A stretch of 64,000 nt of DNA from Paragorgia papillata (taxonomy: Eukaryota > Cnidaria > Anthozoa > Scleralcyonacea > Coralliidae), in assembly GCA_035771165.1 (NCBI GenBank), contig JAWNZC010000322.1, forward strand, positions 9,375,001 through 9,439,000. Direction: 5' to 3'. This document shows positions 11,569 through 44,500 of the stretch, in pieces (position 1 is the stretch's first letter; every line of letters starts with the position of its first letter). The notes under the pieces were generated by a model. It was not told the origin of the DNA and did no database searches. It saw nothing but the letters and a program-made list of their open reading frames with translations. Made by a program: the position numbers and the translations under genes.

Positions 11569-12176
11569 GTAAGTTTAATACCGTCGACTCGAGGGTCAAC
11601 AAGCGAAGGATGCTTTGCGCAAAGGAGCATTTTACCAAGATTGGCAAGACGCCTCAAAGGAATTTTAGCACTGAGATATACGTGGTAATATACGCCAACA
11701 ATGGCAAGAAGAAACCTCGTGCTACTCTCAGGTAAGCAGATTTTTCTGCCTTAATTATTTTCTAGTTTCTTTAAGTTCGTTCGACGTATAAAGACATATT
11801 TATATTCTACATGTACATGGAATTTTAATAATTTGACAATAACAACCTTCGCCACGATTGAGACCACATGGCATGTCTTCAAATTAGAATCTTATTTATT
11901 AATATATTTCTAGCTGGTTGGGAGTAATACGTAGGCCATTTTCACGATGAGTTTGTAGCGCAAGTAGCTCAAATTCATTCAGGGTTTCCCCTTCTTGTAT
12001 TTTTAACTTAATTGAATATTAATATGATTTTGAGACTAGCATTGTAGCAAGAATTGAAATACAAGTTAAAGGATTTTGTCCAGATTGGATAATGTAGACT
12101 ACTTCATAAATTCATAAAATAGATAGTGAGGTTTGGCAATCATATTCATGTTATTTTATATGAGAGACCATGGTTA

Positions 12177-12530
12177 CGGCCTGTTTTCAAGGTAGGGTTA
12201 CCCCTCTGGGTCAAAGTTAGGTTGAGTCACCCTGCTGCCTGGGTCAACTCAGATGTGGTTACCAAGCACTAATGACAAGAAGCCTGGAACAAGTAAAAAG
12301 TTGTCCTGGGTAGGCGAGTTATCCCTACCAAATGCGTTTACTAGTGTGGTGATAGGGTTACCCTAGCACCTGGGTTACCCTAGCACCCGGGTTACCCTAG
12401 CACCTGGGTCACCCTAGTGTCCTTGTAAATACGACAAACAAAAAAACACAGGAAATGTACGAGTGCTAGGGTAACCAGCGTACTAGAGTAACCTAGTGAC
12501 TAGGGTAATACCTCCATGTAAACAAGCCCT
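12177..12530. mobile_element. Nested MITE with GGGTTACCCTAGCACC tandem repeats
   Basis: The left end GGCCTGTTTTCAAGG and right end CCATGTAAACAAGCCC are inverted relatives. Within it a 17-bp unit, GGGTTACCCTAGCACCT, is repeated about four times at 12,355-12,425, and inverted copies follow towards the right end. It lies inside the hAT-like element. Confidence 0.6.
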
Positions 12531-13243
12531 TAATATAGAGAGACTGAGTCAGGCCTACAACATTTTTGAAGTTGACATAGTATTTAAATGTTTTAGGTGT
12601 GAGGCATCTGGGAATTGCCTATACAGCTCTGTTTTGAGCTCCTGCATAGAGTGAAATGGTCCAACCTGCAGTATGGTTATCAGTTTCATATAAAATATTT
12701 GAAGTCATGAATCTTATTAAATATTTGAAGTAGATTTATTGTATCTGTTGTTTATTTATTGGTTAAAATAATTAAATCTGATATTTTAATTACTGTAGCA
12801 TATACAGTAAATTGTAAAATTGTTTCTCTAATGAAATCAAAATGAAACAATTTCCATTTGGACAAAATAATTTTTGGACATAATGGTACTTAGAAAATGC
12901 AAGTTGAAGTCTGAGATTTTCCTCACTGTAGTGCCTTCAGAATGCAGAAAATAGCATTTCAGACCCAAAATTAAAAAAATTTCTGGGGAAGCACCCTCCC
13001 CCCCCCCTGGAACCCAAATATTTTTGGACTAAGGTGACAAAAATCCTAGATCCGCCCCTGTGATCATATGTAAAAACTAACAAGAAGAATTTGTGAAATA
13101 GTATATTTAAACCACTGGCTACCGGCTAGAATGACAACGTTTCGATTCACTAGTACTGACGGGCTGCCAACTAGATCAGTTAAAACAGAATAAAACCCCA
13201 TATTCATCTTGCTCATTTGCCAAAAAATGTTAATTTAACTCAC

Positions 13244-13368
13244 CCTGCTTGAGAAGCTTTGTAGATATCCATTTCAGTTCCTTTCTGATTCTTGTCACCA
13301 TTTCTATCAACTCCATGACTGTGTCCATGATGTCCATCACATGAAGATCCACATTCTCCGGTAGCCAT
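13244..13368 (-). CDS. His-rich first coding exon of a minus-strand gene, remaining exons not located
   Basis: An ATG at 13,368 opens a frame of 41 codons plus two bases that ends at a good donor (GG|GTGAGT, 13,243-13,238). It begins MATGECGSSCDGHHGHSHG and ends MDIYKASQA. The Cys/His-rich opening followed by a DI(V/Y)KA(T/S)Q-like string resembles the N-terminus of ankyrin-repeat palmitoyltransferases (ZDHHC13/17), just before the first ankyrin repeat. That is a resemblance of about ten residues only, so no symbol is given. The start lies 211 bp from the divergent TMEM175-like start, so the two may share a promoter. No ankyrin or DHHC exon was found downstream; the hAT-like element sits in what would be intron 1, and the gene may run off the left edge. 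Confidence 0.5.
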
Positions 13369-13579
13369 GTTCGAAACTTCGAATTTTGATCTCCCCTAAC
13401 CAAGAGCCTGCGGTCCATTTGTCTAGCGACAAAGAGCCATTTGTAATTGTACTTCGTGTTAGGTCTACTTCAGTACTGTAGAAGTCACATGATTGTGCAT
13501 TCACTATATTACTTACAGTAAACAAATTGCTTTTGCTTTTATTTCAGAGAAATTGCTCTGCTTTCGTCCAAGTTGTGAA
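13369..13579. promoter_or_regulatory. Putative bidirectional promoter region
   Basis: 211 bp separate the minus-strand His-rich start from the TMEM175-like ATG. A splice acceptor (TTTATTTCAG, ending 13,548) precedes the TMEM175 ATG, so its transcript has an upstream noncoding exon that must begin inside or beyond this gap. No TATA box was identified. Confidence 0.35.
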
Positions 13580-15034
13580 ATGGACAACTCTATAGAATAT
13601 TACGAAGCAACTCGTTTACAAGCATTCAGTGATGCAGTTTGTGCTATCGTTGCGACAATTCTAATTCTTCCATTACGAAATGTTGCTGATTCCACCAACA
13701 AAGACTTCGTGGAATATCTGACAGACCGCCAAGAACTTCTTATCGTGTATTTTATCGCCTTTCTTTTGATATGTTCGATTTGGGAGTCCCACATTATGAG
13801 ATGGATTGTCATTTCCTATGTGGATGACGTTTTGGTTTGGCTGAATATCACTAGCTTGCTGTTTGTATCCTTCCTACCTTTTGCTGTTCGTCTTGTGGGC
13901 GAATACTCCATGAAAGAAACTCCTTTTGTAATTAGCTGTGGTTTATTGTTAGTTTTGGACTTCATCGAAATGATCATGGTCTATTACACGTTTTCTCAGC
14001 AGAAGCTTTTGCGAGGGGAACTAAAAAACCTCCTTCCTTTCGAGTTGAAATACAAGAGAAACTATATCTTGAAAAGGAAGATGTTGAACCCTGTTCTTTA
14101 TGTTGGTGCTGCTTGTTTAAGTTACGTCAACGTGAAGATTTCCTGGGTTTTGATTATGCTTGTTATTATTGCACCTTGTATCAACCGTCTTGTGGAAGTG
14201 ATCATATACAGAATGAGGTTTATTGCTGAAGAGCAACACGTTTTTCTCTACCAGAATATTATCTGCAAAGAAAGAGTGGAATGTTTTACTGATGGTGTTT
14301 ATGCTATTGTGGCAACATTACTTGTCTTGGATATCACCTCAGATAACTTTCCAAAAGAGCAAGATGTGAAAGAGCATGGCTTGGATAAGACATTGTCAGA
14401 AAAGTATGCTGAATATATTACATATGTTGGCACATTTACTGTTTGTGGCCTCCTGTGGTTTATACACCATTCCCTGTTTTATTCCATAAAAAAAGTAAAT
14501 TACCTTATGATGATTGTCAACAACATTTCCTTATCCTGTGTGGGCTCTCTGCCATTTCTGGTCTCAATCCTGAACAAATATGCTGTAAGCCCCCATCACA
14601 GTGACAGACATGCCATCCAGTTTGGTTGTTTCATAGTAGGAGTAGCTGGTCTTAGCCAATTTGCTATTTTTACATTAGCTTTGTGCAACAGCCACCAATA
14701 TGTCTGTCATAATGTAATTCCAGTTGGTGCTGGATCATCAAGACATAACTACCTTCTCATTAAACTGCTCATTATTCCTACAGCTGCCATTATAATTTTT
14801 CTCACCAGCTTTTCAACAAGTTTTGTGGTATTTGTAATATACTACACTCTTGTTTTGGCTACACCTCTCATTTTCATCTTTGTAAAGTTCATTTACTTCA
14901 AAGTTTGTAAAAGACAAGTTGTTGTAATGAATGTAATTCAAGAGGACCAGCCAGCATGGTCAAACCATGGTATTTCTTCTCAAGTCAGTCCTTCTGGTGG
15001 AACTTTTACTCCTTCCTATGACCAGTACAATTAA
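13580..15034 (+). CDS. TMEM175: TMEM175-like endolysosomal potassium/proton channel
   Basis: This is an uninterrupted 484-residue coding exon. The family forms the lysosomal K+ and H+ leak channel, a dimer of subunits each with two six-helix repeats. Both repeats are visible. Repeat one opens with RLQAFSDAVCAIVATILIL (FSD at 16-18), the signature of the pore-lining first helix. Repeat two opens with KERVECFTDGVYAIVATLL (FTD at 236-238), where animal relatives usually have FSD, and is followed by VGTFTVCGLLWFIHHSLF. Hydrophobic helices fill the rest; the C-terminal 35 residues are polar. Length is close to human TMEM175 (504). The ATG at 13,580 is chosen because a strong acceptor, TTTATTTCAG, ends at 13,548 and the upstream continuation of the frame is intronic. 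One coding exon is seen, whereas the vertebrate gene is split, as far as I recall. Confidence 0.9.
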   Translation: MDNSIEYYEATRLQAFSDAVCAIVATILILPLRNVADSTNKDFVEYLTDRQELLIVYFIAFLLICSIWESHIMRWIVISYVDDVLVWLNITSLLFVSFLPFAVRLVGEYSMKETPFVISCGLLLVLDFIEMIMVYYTFSQQKLLRGELKNLLPFELKYKRNYILKRKMLNPVLYVGAACLSYVNVKISWVLIMLVIIAPCINRLVEVIIYRMRFIAEEQHVFLYQNIICKERVECFTDGVYAIVATLLVLDITSDNFPKEQDVKEHGLDKTLSEKYAEYITYVGTFTVCGLLWFIHHSLFYSIKKVNYLMMIVNNISLSCVGSLPFLVSILNKYAVSPHHSDRHAIQFGCFIVGVAGLSQFAIFTLALCNSHQYVCHNVIPVGAGSSRHNYLLIKLLIIPTAAIIIFLTSFSTSFVVFVIYYTLVLATPLIFIFVKFIYFKVCKRQVVVMNVIQEDQPAWSNHGISSQVSPSGGTFTPSYDQYN

Positions 15035-15208
15035 AATGCCTACTTGCTTAAGTATACAAATACTACTGCATAATAGCCAGATATTCTGAACACTAGCCGG
15101 CTTCTATCAGCTGTATGTCCACATAATTGATACATGTACATGTTCAACAATTATATATGTTTAGCTTATAAGTAGGAAATTAATGCTCTACCTGTATGTC
15201 AAAATTAA

Positions 15209-15675
15209 TCTATTGCTGCCTAGGACAGGGCTGCAAATAAATAATTTTTCTTGACAGGACATGTGTCTGATCCATTTCCAATTTTGGTCAGACATTACTA
15301 AAATTTGTTCGGACTTAAAACCATTATCACTGAGTTCATGATATAAAGCCGGTTTCCGTGGCAGTCGTCTGACTTGTCTGTTTAGCATTGCACACATGTG
15401 TTATACTTATACATTGTATAAATTAACTCCTTGGTACCAGAGTAATTAAATACTATCAGTTTCTCTCAGAAGACCGATTCAGTTACAGCAGATTTAAAAT
15501 TCAAACATGCTCAATCTAGTTGATAGAATTACGAAAGGAAATCGGTATTTTTCTCTCAAAAACAGAAGTTTCTCTTTCAACAGCATAAAGCCGAATTTCT
15601 TAAAATTATCTGGCATTAGACAGAGTAAAACATTAAGTAAAGGGGCCATTTTTAGCTGGCCCAGGCAGCAATGGG
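15209..15675. mobile_element. TTAA-flanked MITE with GGCAGCAATGGG ends
   Basis: Left end TTAA-TCTATTGCTGCCTAGG, right end CCAGGCAGCAATGGG-TTAA. The TTAA duplication fits piggyBac-type insertion. Another left end of the same family starts at 15,691, just 12 bp away, without a visible right partner. It contains AATAAA at 15,236, the first good polyadenylation signal after TMEM175. Confidence 0.65.
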
Positions 15676-16289
15676 TTAAGTAGGTACTTGTTAACCCATT
15701 GCTGCCTGGGATGCCTGAGGGTTCTCCCTTTGATGAGTAAAATCATCTAGTGTTAGACAAAAAAAAAATTGTAGTGTGATGAAAAAAATCTCATTTGGAA
15801 AACTGTTCCTGAAAATAAATTTGTACCTTTGGAGTTTGTAGTAGTGGGTCAGATACATGTCACTGATCATGTTTTTTGTAGTTTATAGACTTTTAAGTTA
15901 AATAAAATACACATTTTATACAATCATGTAAACCCAGCTTACTGTTTGACCCAAATGACCTAAAGGCTAAAGCTGTAATGTGGATACATGTAGTGAATAC
16001 CGGTATGTGATGAAATCTAGTAACTACCACTGCCAGTATTTTTGGCAATACAGGTATTTAAATTTCTAGACCCTTCTGAGAGGAAGACTGTAGTGAAGTA
16101 TCGATATATTGTGTGTACAATAGTTTAGTGATGAATATCTTGTAAATATATATACTAGAAAACTGTAGGCATAGCCTGATAACTTGAACTTAGTTTCTAA
16201 AGTTTCAAGTGAAGGCCCTTCTTTCTTTTTTCTTTTGTCTCATCATAGGCAGCCCTTGGCAGCCCAAGCCCTATAAATAAAAATTATAA

Positions 16290-17651
16290 ATACAAACTTT
16301 TTGTACGTAAAAGTTTATATAACCGTGTATAGAAATGGAGCGGCAAGAACGGAAAGGATTCTGTCCCAATGTTCGTTGTCTTATATGGTAAGTGGCTAAA
16401 AATTCTCAATTTTTTTTGCTTAAAATAGAAGGAAGCCAGTTAGTGGCTTTGACGGACATTTGGCGGAGTTCATTGTTATTATATGCAAGACGACTCATTG
16501 TTGTTCGCCGGTATTAAATAAACATTCAAACCCAAAGTTCAATAAATATGACATGCATATATAATTAGACGATAGAAAAATAAGGCACGTTGAAACAGAT
16601 CTTACATTAAGCTGCATTTATCTTTGCATACAGGCTTGCAGCAATTTTTTGCAGCTCATCATATATTCAACTGAATGCGAAATTAATTTTTAGCTCGTAC
16701 AGAAAAACCTCTAATTTGTTGTCGTCGAGCAATTGCTTCTCAAAAGATACTGATAAAAGTATAAAACATAGCGATTTTTCGTTTCAAATTTTCCACATTT
16801 AAGCTTAGAATCTATAAGCTTATCTATAATCAAATGTTTATCTACACCACGGACATACTTTTCTATTAAAAACAATACTGACTTTCACTTTTAATACAAG
16901 GACACAAAACGTGTCAAAGACACTTTATATATTAAATATAAATGCCTGAGTTTTCGCCCAGTTTTATCCACTTCCATTAGTTCCATATCATTTATATGCA
17001 CGAGTCCCAAAAAGCGTATGAAATATGCCGCAAACCAAAAAAAACAGTAAAACAAAAAACATAAGATTGCACAGAGGAAAGAGGTGAAAAAGCAATTCCG
17101 TTACCTGCTCATGTCCTCGATGAAATGACAAAAAACCAGGATATCTTGTTTGGAACGACGTATTAAAGCTTAACTGTAATTGCACATCCACTAATCCACC
17201 GACCACGGCACTAGTTTGATATATAGAAAGCACAAAAACCAACATTGACTCTAGCTTGCATGTCCTATACACATGGAGTTGATCGTTTGATTGCTTTTTT
17301 TTCGAAATCACTCTAGCTGAAGTCTTTTATAATAGATGAAATAGAACAGTATGTATTCGGCAACCAATATATCCTACGGAGTAGTCAAAGATCTTCAATG
17401 TCCACTAATAGTTTAATACCGGCGAACAACAATGAGTCGTCTTGCATAAATAACAATGAACTCCGCCAAATGTCTGTCAAAGCCACTATTAAAGCCACTA
17501 TTCTATTTTAAGCAAAAAACTTTAAAGATTGAGAATTTTTAGCCACTTACCATATAAGACAACGAACATTGGGACAGAATCCTTTCCGTTCTTGCCGCAC
17601 CATTTCTATACACGGTTATATAAACTTTTACGTACAAAACGTTTGTATTTA
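16290..17651. mobile_element. Fold-back element with about 230-bp inverted arms, each carrying a short ORF and splice donor
   Basis: The arm 16,290-16,518 recurs inverted at 17,413-17,651 with few differences. In each arm, reading inward, TTTATATAA is followed about 15 bp later by an ATG and an 18-codon frame (M(E/V)RQERKGFCPNVRCLIW) that stops at GTAAGTGGC, a splice-donor consensus. The 890-bp centre holds no recognised gene; a 107-codon minus-strand frame there is hydrophobic but unplaced. Confidence 0.7.
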
Positions 17652-17659
17652 TTACACAA

Positions 17660-18254
17660 ATCTTTTTTACTGCACTGTTGCAATACCCCCCCCCCCCCCG
17701 GTTGGTCCAATTTATCACGCAGAGATAATTTTTTTGTTTTGCCGATTGACCAATGACATGCCTTATATTTGCTCACGAATGATGGCGTCAAACAGGATTT
17801 TTGCACCACGCATAGGTACGGCAATTTTTTCGACAAAACCCCGTTTGTTTTCACTAATTTCTGGTGTTTCACAACAGTTTTAAGCAACAAACGTTCGTGA
17901 CAAGTTAGTACGATTATTTGTGTTTATAGAAGTGTTTTTTTTTTTATTGATTTACGTTCGTATTTGCGAATAGTATTGACATTTATTCAAGTGATGAGTT
18001 GAACTAGTGAATTTACTTGCCAACCTTTAAGTATATTATATAATACGACAGACAGTACGTGATAGTGCTTGGGCTGGCTATGGTCTCATGAGCTCTGAGC
18101 TGGAACTAATCAGAAATCTATCGAACAAAAGAAAGTCGCTTCGCGCGAAAAAAATCGCCTAGTGGAAAACCGGCTTAAGACAAGAAAAATTCGATTCACG
18201 CGAATTTATTCGCAAGTGGAAAACCGGCTAGACGCGCATGCACGAAGCATGCAC
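17660..18254. other. No recognisable gene
   Basis: Contains a poly-C run near 17,686-17,699. Otherwise I see nothing that can be named. Confidence 0.4.
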
Positions 18255-18263
18255 GAAGTGAAC

Positions 18264-18472
18264 TAGCCTGGTACCCTGGCCCAATTTCAAAAGAAATATG
18301 GGCCAGGTAACCACTAATCTCTTTCTCGCGTCATCAGGGCTAAATCCACTTATGACGATTGCAGTTTTACTCATAGCCACTAAAAACGCGCGAAATTTCA
18401 ACCAATAGGAAAGCAGAAGTCTTTAGTGGTTACCTGGCCCATATTCTTTGATTGGGCCAGGGTACCAGGCTA
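18264..18472 (+). mobile_element. 209-bp MITE, family B copy 1, with 9-bp target duplication
   Basis: Ends TAGCCTGGTACCCTGGCC and its inverse GGCCAGGGTACCAGGCTA. GAAGTGAAC is found directly outside both ends (18,255-18,263 and 18,473-18,481). The second copy, at 60,936-61,144, has the same length and orientation and is almost identical. A 9-bp duplication suggests a Mutator-like element. Confidence 0.85.
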
Positions 18473-18538
18473 GAAGTGAACTCGCCTCCCAGAGAGCCTG
18501 CTCGCAGGCTACAAAATTTAATATCCGATCTCAGCACC

Positions 18539-18932
18539 ACGATCGGAAATCGCATAGAAAATCGGCCACTTTCATGGGGCAGTTCGCAGTCCACGTGCGT
18601 GCTGGCTCAAGTGAGTTCTGAGGAGATTTGAAACTGATGAATTGGAGAAGGGTAATGGCTTCGTAGTTCGTACATCGCGAAAATTCCACGAGTTGTCGAC
18701 AAACCGTATTCTATGGCAAGCCCAACATTCGTGCTATGCGCTTGTGGAAGAATTATGGTCGAGCGACGATTTTGAGCGGAGATGTTTGACTTTGAGCTTG
18801 GGGTGTTCTCGCTCCTGTCGGCCGTGTCGTGTATTGATGACGTTTACACGCAAGATATTCGTTCTACGCATGCGTAGCTAATATGGGTCAGCCCGTATTA
18901 CGCGAGCATCGACAGCCGCCATTTCTGATCGT
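18539..18932. mobile_element. MITE, family C copy 1 (ACGATCGGAAAT ends)
   Basis: Starts ACGATCGGAAATCGCATAG and ends with the inverse ATTTCTGATCGT. Both ends recur at 59,458-59,646, where the centre is about 200 bp shorter. Inverted pieces of the same family lie at about 19,018-19,080 and 19,640-19,695, so the region 18,540-19,695 is a scrambled cluster. Confidence 0.65.
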
Positions 18933-19099
18933 GTGCACGATCGGAAATCTGCCTCCTCCACAGGCAGATCGGAAATTGCGGCTGTCGACTGGGACCTAAT
19001 CCAGCCATCCAGGCTAACCTGGATTAGCTACGCATGCGTAGAACGAATATCTTGCGCGTAAACGTCATCAATACACGCGAGACCAAGCGAAGTTTGGCG

Positions 19100-20430
19100 C
19101 GAGATGAATAAGGAGCGAAGGAGCGTTGTGGTACATGTGGGTTCATACGATAAAACTAGGAAGATAAAGGAAAATAATGGATCCGTTGAAGAGGATACTA
19201 GGGATATTGTAGGATATCAAGCATTTGCTGACTTGAAATCAAATATGGCGGGAAAATTAGACGAAGAACAAGGTGCGATCTAGTAAAATCTGTCGTTTGT
19301 TGGCCGTTTACTACTCCCAAAAGAAGTCGGGTTGTTTTTTTGGCAGTTGTGTGTACCCAACTGACTTTTAAAACGGATTTTAAAGTTCGAATCAGTCGCG
19401 TGGAAAGTATACTTGACGACTGACGAAGTGACAAGTTGACAATCACATAAAACAAACCCAATCAACTATGGAGGGTGAATAAATATCTCAACTATCAGAT
19501 AAATTTGATTGATTTTTTCTTTCTCTTGATTTTGTTTTTGGCTATATACGGACAGTTCACTTGTTATTGTTTTGCGTGTGTTTAGAATTTAGTTGATCAA
19601 GCTTCGGCCCAACCTCGTACCCAGGACAACTCACTTGAGCCAGCACGCACGTGACCTGCGAACTGCCCCATGAAATTGGCCGATTTTCTAACCAATGCCA
19701 AGAGCTTGAGGATTTGCTCCACAATGACATATCTCTGTAATATCTCCGAACACGTCTTTGGGGCCTGTTGAATGGTCGTCAAAAAATTAAAACCCCAATA
19801 TTTCCCAAAACGAAAGGTTTGTAGATCTTCTCCATAAATTAATCCGCCCAGCTGGGTCACTGCCCAGGAGAAAAATATAAAAAAATAGATAAATAAATTG
19901 GTCTGCTGCTAATTAAAAAAACTAAAGTGATTGGGTGTAGAGGTCAAAGAGGACCTTGCTCAATAGTCTCTTCTATTTTTTTAAAGTTAAATTAAAACAA
20001 AGGCGAATACCAAACTTGCACCCAACAGGCATTTGGAAGGCAAGAAGTTGGAGCGTGAGATAGGGCAAACGTTAAGATGGTTTCCAGGGGCTTCTGACTA
20101 TAAAGTTTTTTTCACGATTTTATTCAGACGATTTTTTTTTGTGAATGCATGGGATTCATTGTTGGGGTCAGGTTCCATTAATTTCCATACCGACCATACG
20201 TCAAGTTGACACGTCTTCAGAAAAGGGTGCTTACCTCAGAAAATAGCTCGGGGAGATCGATGTTTTAAAGAACTTGCGAGTAGATGATTGAAGTGAAGCC
20301 TTCATTAAAACCCAACCGAGTCCAGTTACAAGGCCTTTCGGGAATGTTGCTTAACACCCACATGCAGACGCCATTTCCACCATAAAAGTTCCAAGCATTC
20401 AATACACATAAACAAATTATATTTTATAAG
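19100..20430. other. Flanking sequence with repeat fragments, no gene seen
   Basis: Apart from the inverted family C pieces (to 19,695) I see no coding exon, structured repeat or RNA gene before the PAN3 3' end. Confidence 0.4.
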
Positions 20431-20434
20431 AATG

Positions 20435-20440
20435 TTTATT
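20435..20440 (-). terminator. Polyadenylation signal of PAN3
   Basis: TTTATT on the plus strand is AATAAA on the minus strand, about 315 bp beyond the PAN3 stop. It is the best candidate signal and implies a 3' UTR of roughly 330 bp. Confidence 0.5.
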
Positions 20441-20752
20441 TCTGCCAATATATTTACCTATAGATACAATTCAGTTTACTCTAAAAAATTACGCTCGTGT
20501 ATCCAATTTTCCGAAATTCAAATAATACAGTTATATATAAATATAGCTTTGGAGGAATCGAGCGAGCTCGTATTATGTACTTTTGACCGTCATTGAACTA
20601 AAATATGCAAATTACTATAAATACATTACTCAAAAATTATCTAATATTATGAAAAGTTCTTTTGATCTGTACAAGATTCGCGTAGATTTGTATTATACAA
20701 GCAGGACGGTCAAACACTGTTGTTAGCACATGGCTAACACTTCACACAAGAC

Positions 20753-42983
<22,231 letters not shown>

Positions 42984-43195
42984 CTCTGTAGATAATGATT
43001 TTAGTAAACCACAGTAATATCTACGAAGTCCAGGCCTAGTAAGGCAATCTTTCAAATTCGTATTTCAATACTTCCCGCTTCCATGATCTAGCGTACGTTT
43101 GCTGCGTTTAGTAATTGTTCGAAATTACATGTTAAGTAAATGCGCGCGCATATTAAAATGCAACGATGCAACTCCCCCCCTCCCTCCTCCCCCCA

Positions 43196-44325
43196 AAAAA
43201 AAATTCGAAAAAGATGGCAACACTTTGAAGGAAATTTCCTTTTGAAAGGAAATTTTGACAAAATGAAGGAAATTTGAAGGAAATGCAATTCTGAAGCAAA
43301 ATTTGAAGGAAATTTTGAAAAATAAAGGAAATTTGAAGGAATTTTTAAAATTGTTTAAAAATATTGAAGGTGATGTACAGTCCGTTCTGCGCATGTACGA
43401 AACTAATGTTTACTCTAAATTTCCAAAAAAAATACTAATACCTTATTCAAGATTGTAAGCTTTTCTTGGTTCCCATTCATTACTTGTACCCAAAACAAAA
43501 CATTTTCAGGAGAAATAGAAGAAATCCGAGGAGATATCCTCGCCGAATCGCTTGGTTTTCTGCCATGTTGTGCCTAACGGTTTACATTGAGCTGAGTACT
43601 TCATGTAATTATCTAAGAATGTTATGTTTTGGGGACCACATTGAGGTCATGCGCAGAACGGACTGTACGTCACCTTTAATAATAGCATATGTTTTCTGCA
43701 GTTTTTTTACTTTCTTTACACACTAACATCTAAAACCCACTTCACAACTCCCAAAAATACTCGAATAAAAGAATAAATCAGCAACAGTGCCAACAGAACA
43801 ACAATCTATTCTATTAATAGTCGCTCAATCTCGTACCCAGGCTCTAGTTAGCTAGGGAGCCCCGAGCAAATTGATCTTTCTATTCTGTCGTTATATCAGA
43901 TTTATAGTTACTTATAATTTCACGTTTGTAATATATATTACCACAAAATTTTTAAGGTCAGTACGTAGACAGTATGCTGCTTACTGCTTATAATCACATT
44001 TGATTTTTTATGTTCATGTTACAGTTAATTGCTCCATGTTTGATTATTTGTAATATAAAGTATAAAAAATTAACTAGAACTTTATCGTGACGTCATAGTG
44101 ATGGTGGCCATGATGCACGTGACGCATGATGTTTGATTATTTAATACTGTATGAACGAGGGTAGAGTGTTCTTTCGCTGATTTCAAGTACAAATGTTACA
44201 AAACTATGCTTCGTTTGACTTAAATTTTCGAAGGAAATTTGAAGGACATTTTGATATTTTTGAAGGAAATTTTGGTCAAAATCAGGACAAAAAAAGGAAA
44301 TTTCAGATTTTCAAAGTGTAGCACC
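43196..44325. mobile_element. Element with GAAGGAAATTT repeats at both ends, hosting a nested MITE
   Basis: CAACACTTTGAAGGAAATTT at the left and AAATTTCAG...TCAAAGTGTAG at the right look like inverted ends. Multiple GAAGGAAATTT units lie at 43,220-43,350 and 44,225-44,305. The family G MITE is inserted at 43,368. Confidence 0.4.
43368..43675. mobile_element. TTAA-type MITE, family G copy 1
   Basis: Ends AGGTGATGTACAGTCCGTTC and its inverse; flanks TTGA on the left and TTAA on the right. The interior matches the copy at 58,263-58,574 in the opposite orientation. Confidence 0.75.
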
Positions 44326-44332
44326 GCATATT

Positions 44333-44500
44333 GACCACTTTCATAATGGCCGCCGCTTTAAATATTCTTTTATGTGCATCTAAATTAGCCTTTCTAGCCT
44401 CGTCAGGGAGCAAAGATTCTTTTGAATTGCAGACACGCAAACGAGGCCAGAAAGGCTTATTGAGATGCAACAAAAGAATATTTAAATTGGTCGTCATTAT
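44333..44500. mobile_element. Hairpin MITE, family H copy 1
   Basis: GACCACTTTCATAATGGC opens it. AATATTCTTTT, TGCATCT and GCCTTTCT pair with their inverses around 44,420-44,490. The right end is lost in an AT microsatellite. A fuller copy lies at 50,364-50,548. Confidence 0.65.

Larger units (their letters stand above)
10997..13060. mobile_element. hAT-like element of about 2 kb carrying promoter-like repeats and exon-like stretches
   Basis: The ends are inverted: CAGGGGCGGATTTAG on the left and CTAGATCCGCCCCTG on the right. TGATC borders both ends, but a clean 8-bp duplication is not visible. Contents in order: a tandem block with four inverted CCAAT boxes (11,171-11,400), two exon-like stretches ending in GTAAG (11,480-11,568 and 11,614-11,730), a nested MITE (12,177-12,530), then C-rich sequence. 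No transposase domain is recognisable, so it is non-autonomous or it carries captured sequence. Confidence 0.6.

Noticed and set aside
13493..13579. Upstream extension of the TMEM175 frame by 29 codons
   Set aside because: It crosses a strong splice acceptor (TTTATTTCAG ending 13548) and the family signature begins shortly after the ATG at 13580.
16988..17311. A 107-codon hydrophobic minus-strand frame
   Set aside because: It lies in the centre of a fold-back element with no recognisable domain and no codon-use or splice support.
42984..43055. Extension of the PAN3 frame upstream of its ATG
   Set aside because: It has no ATG and passes through a likely acceptor two bases before the chosen start; it is probably intron.
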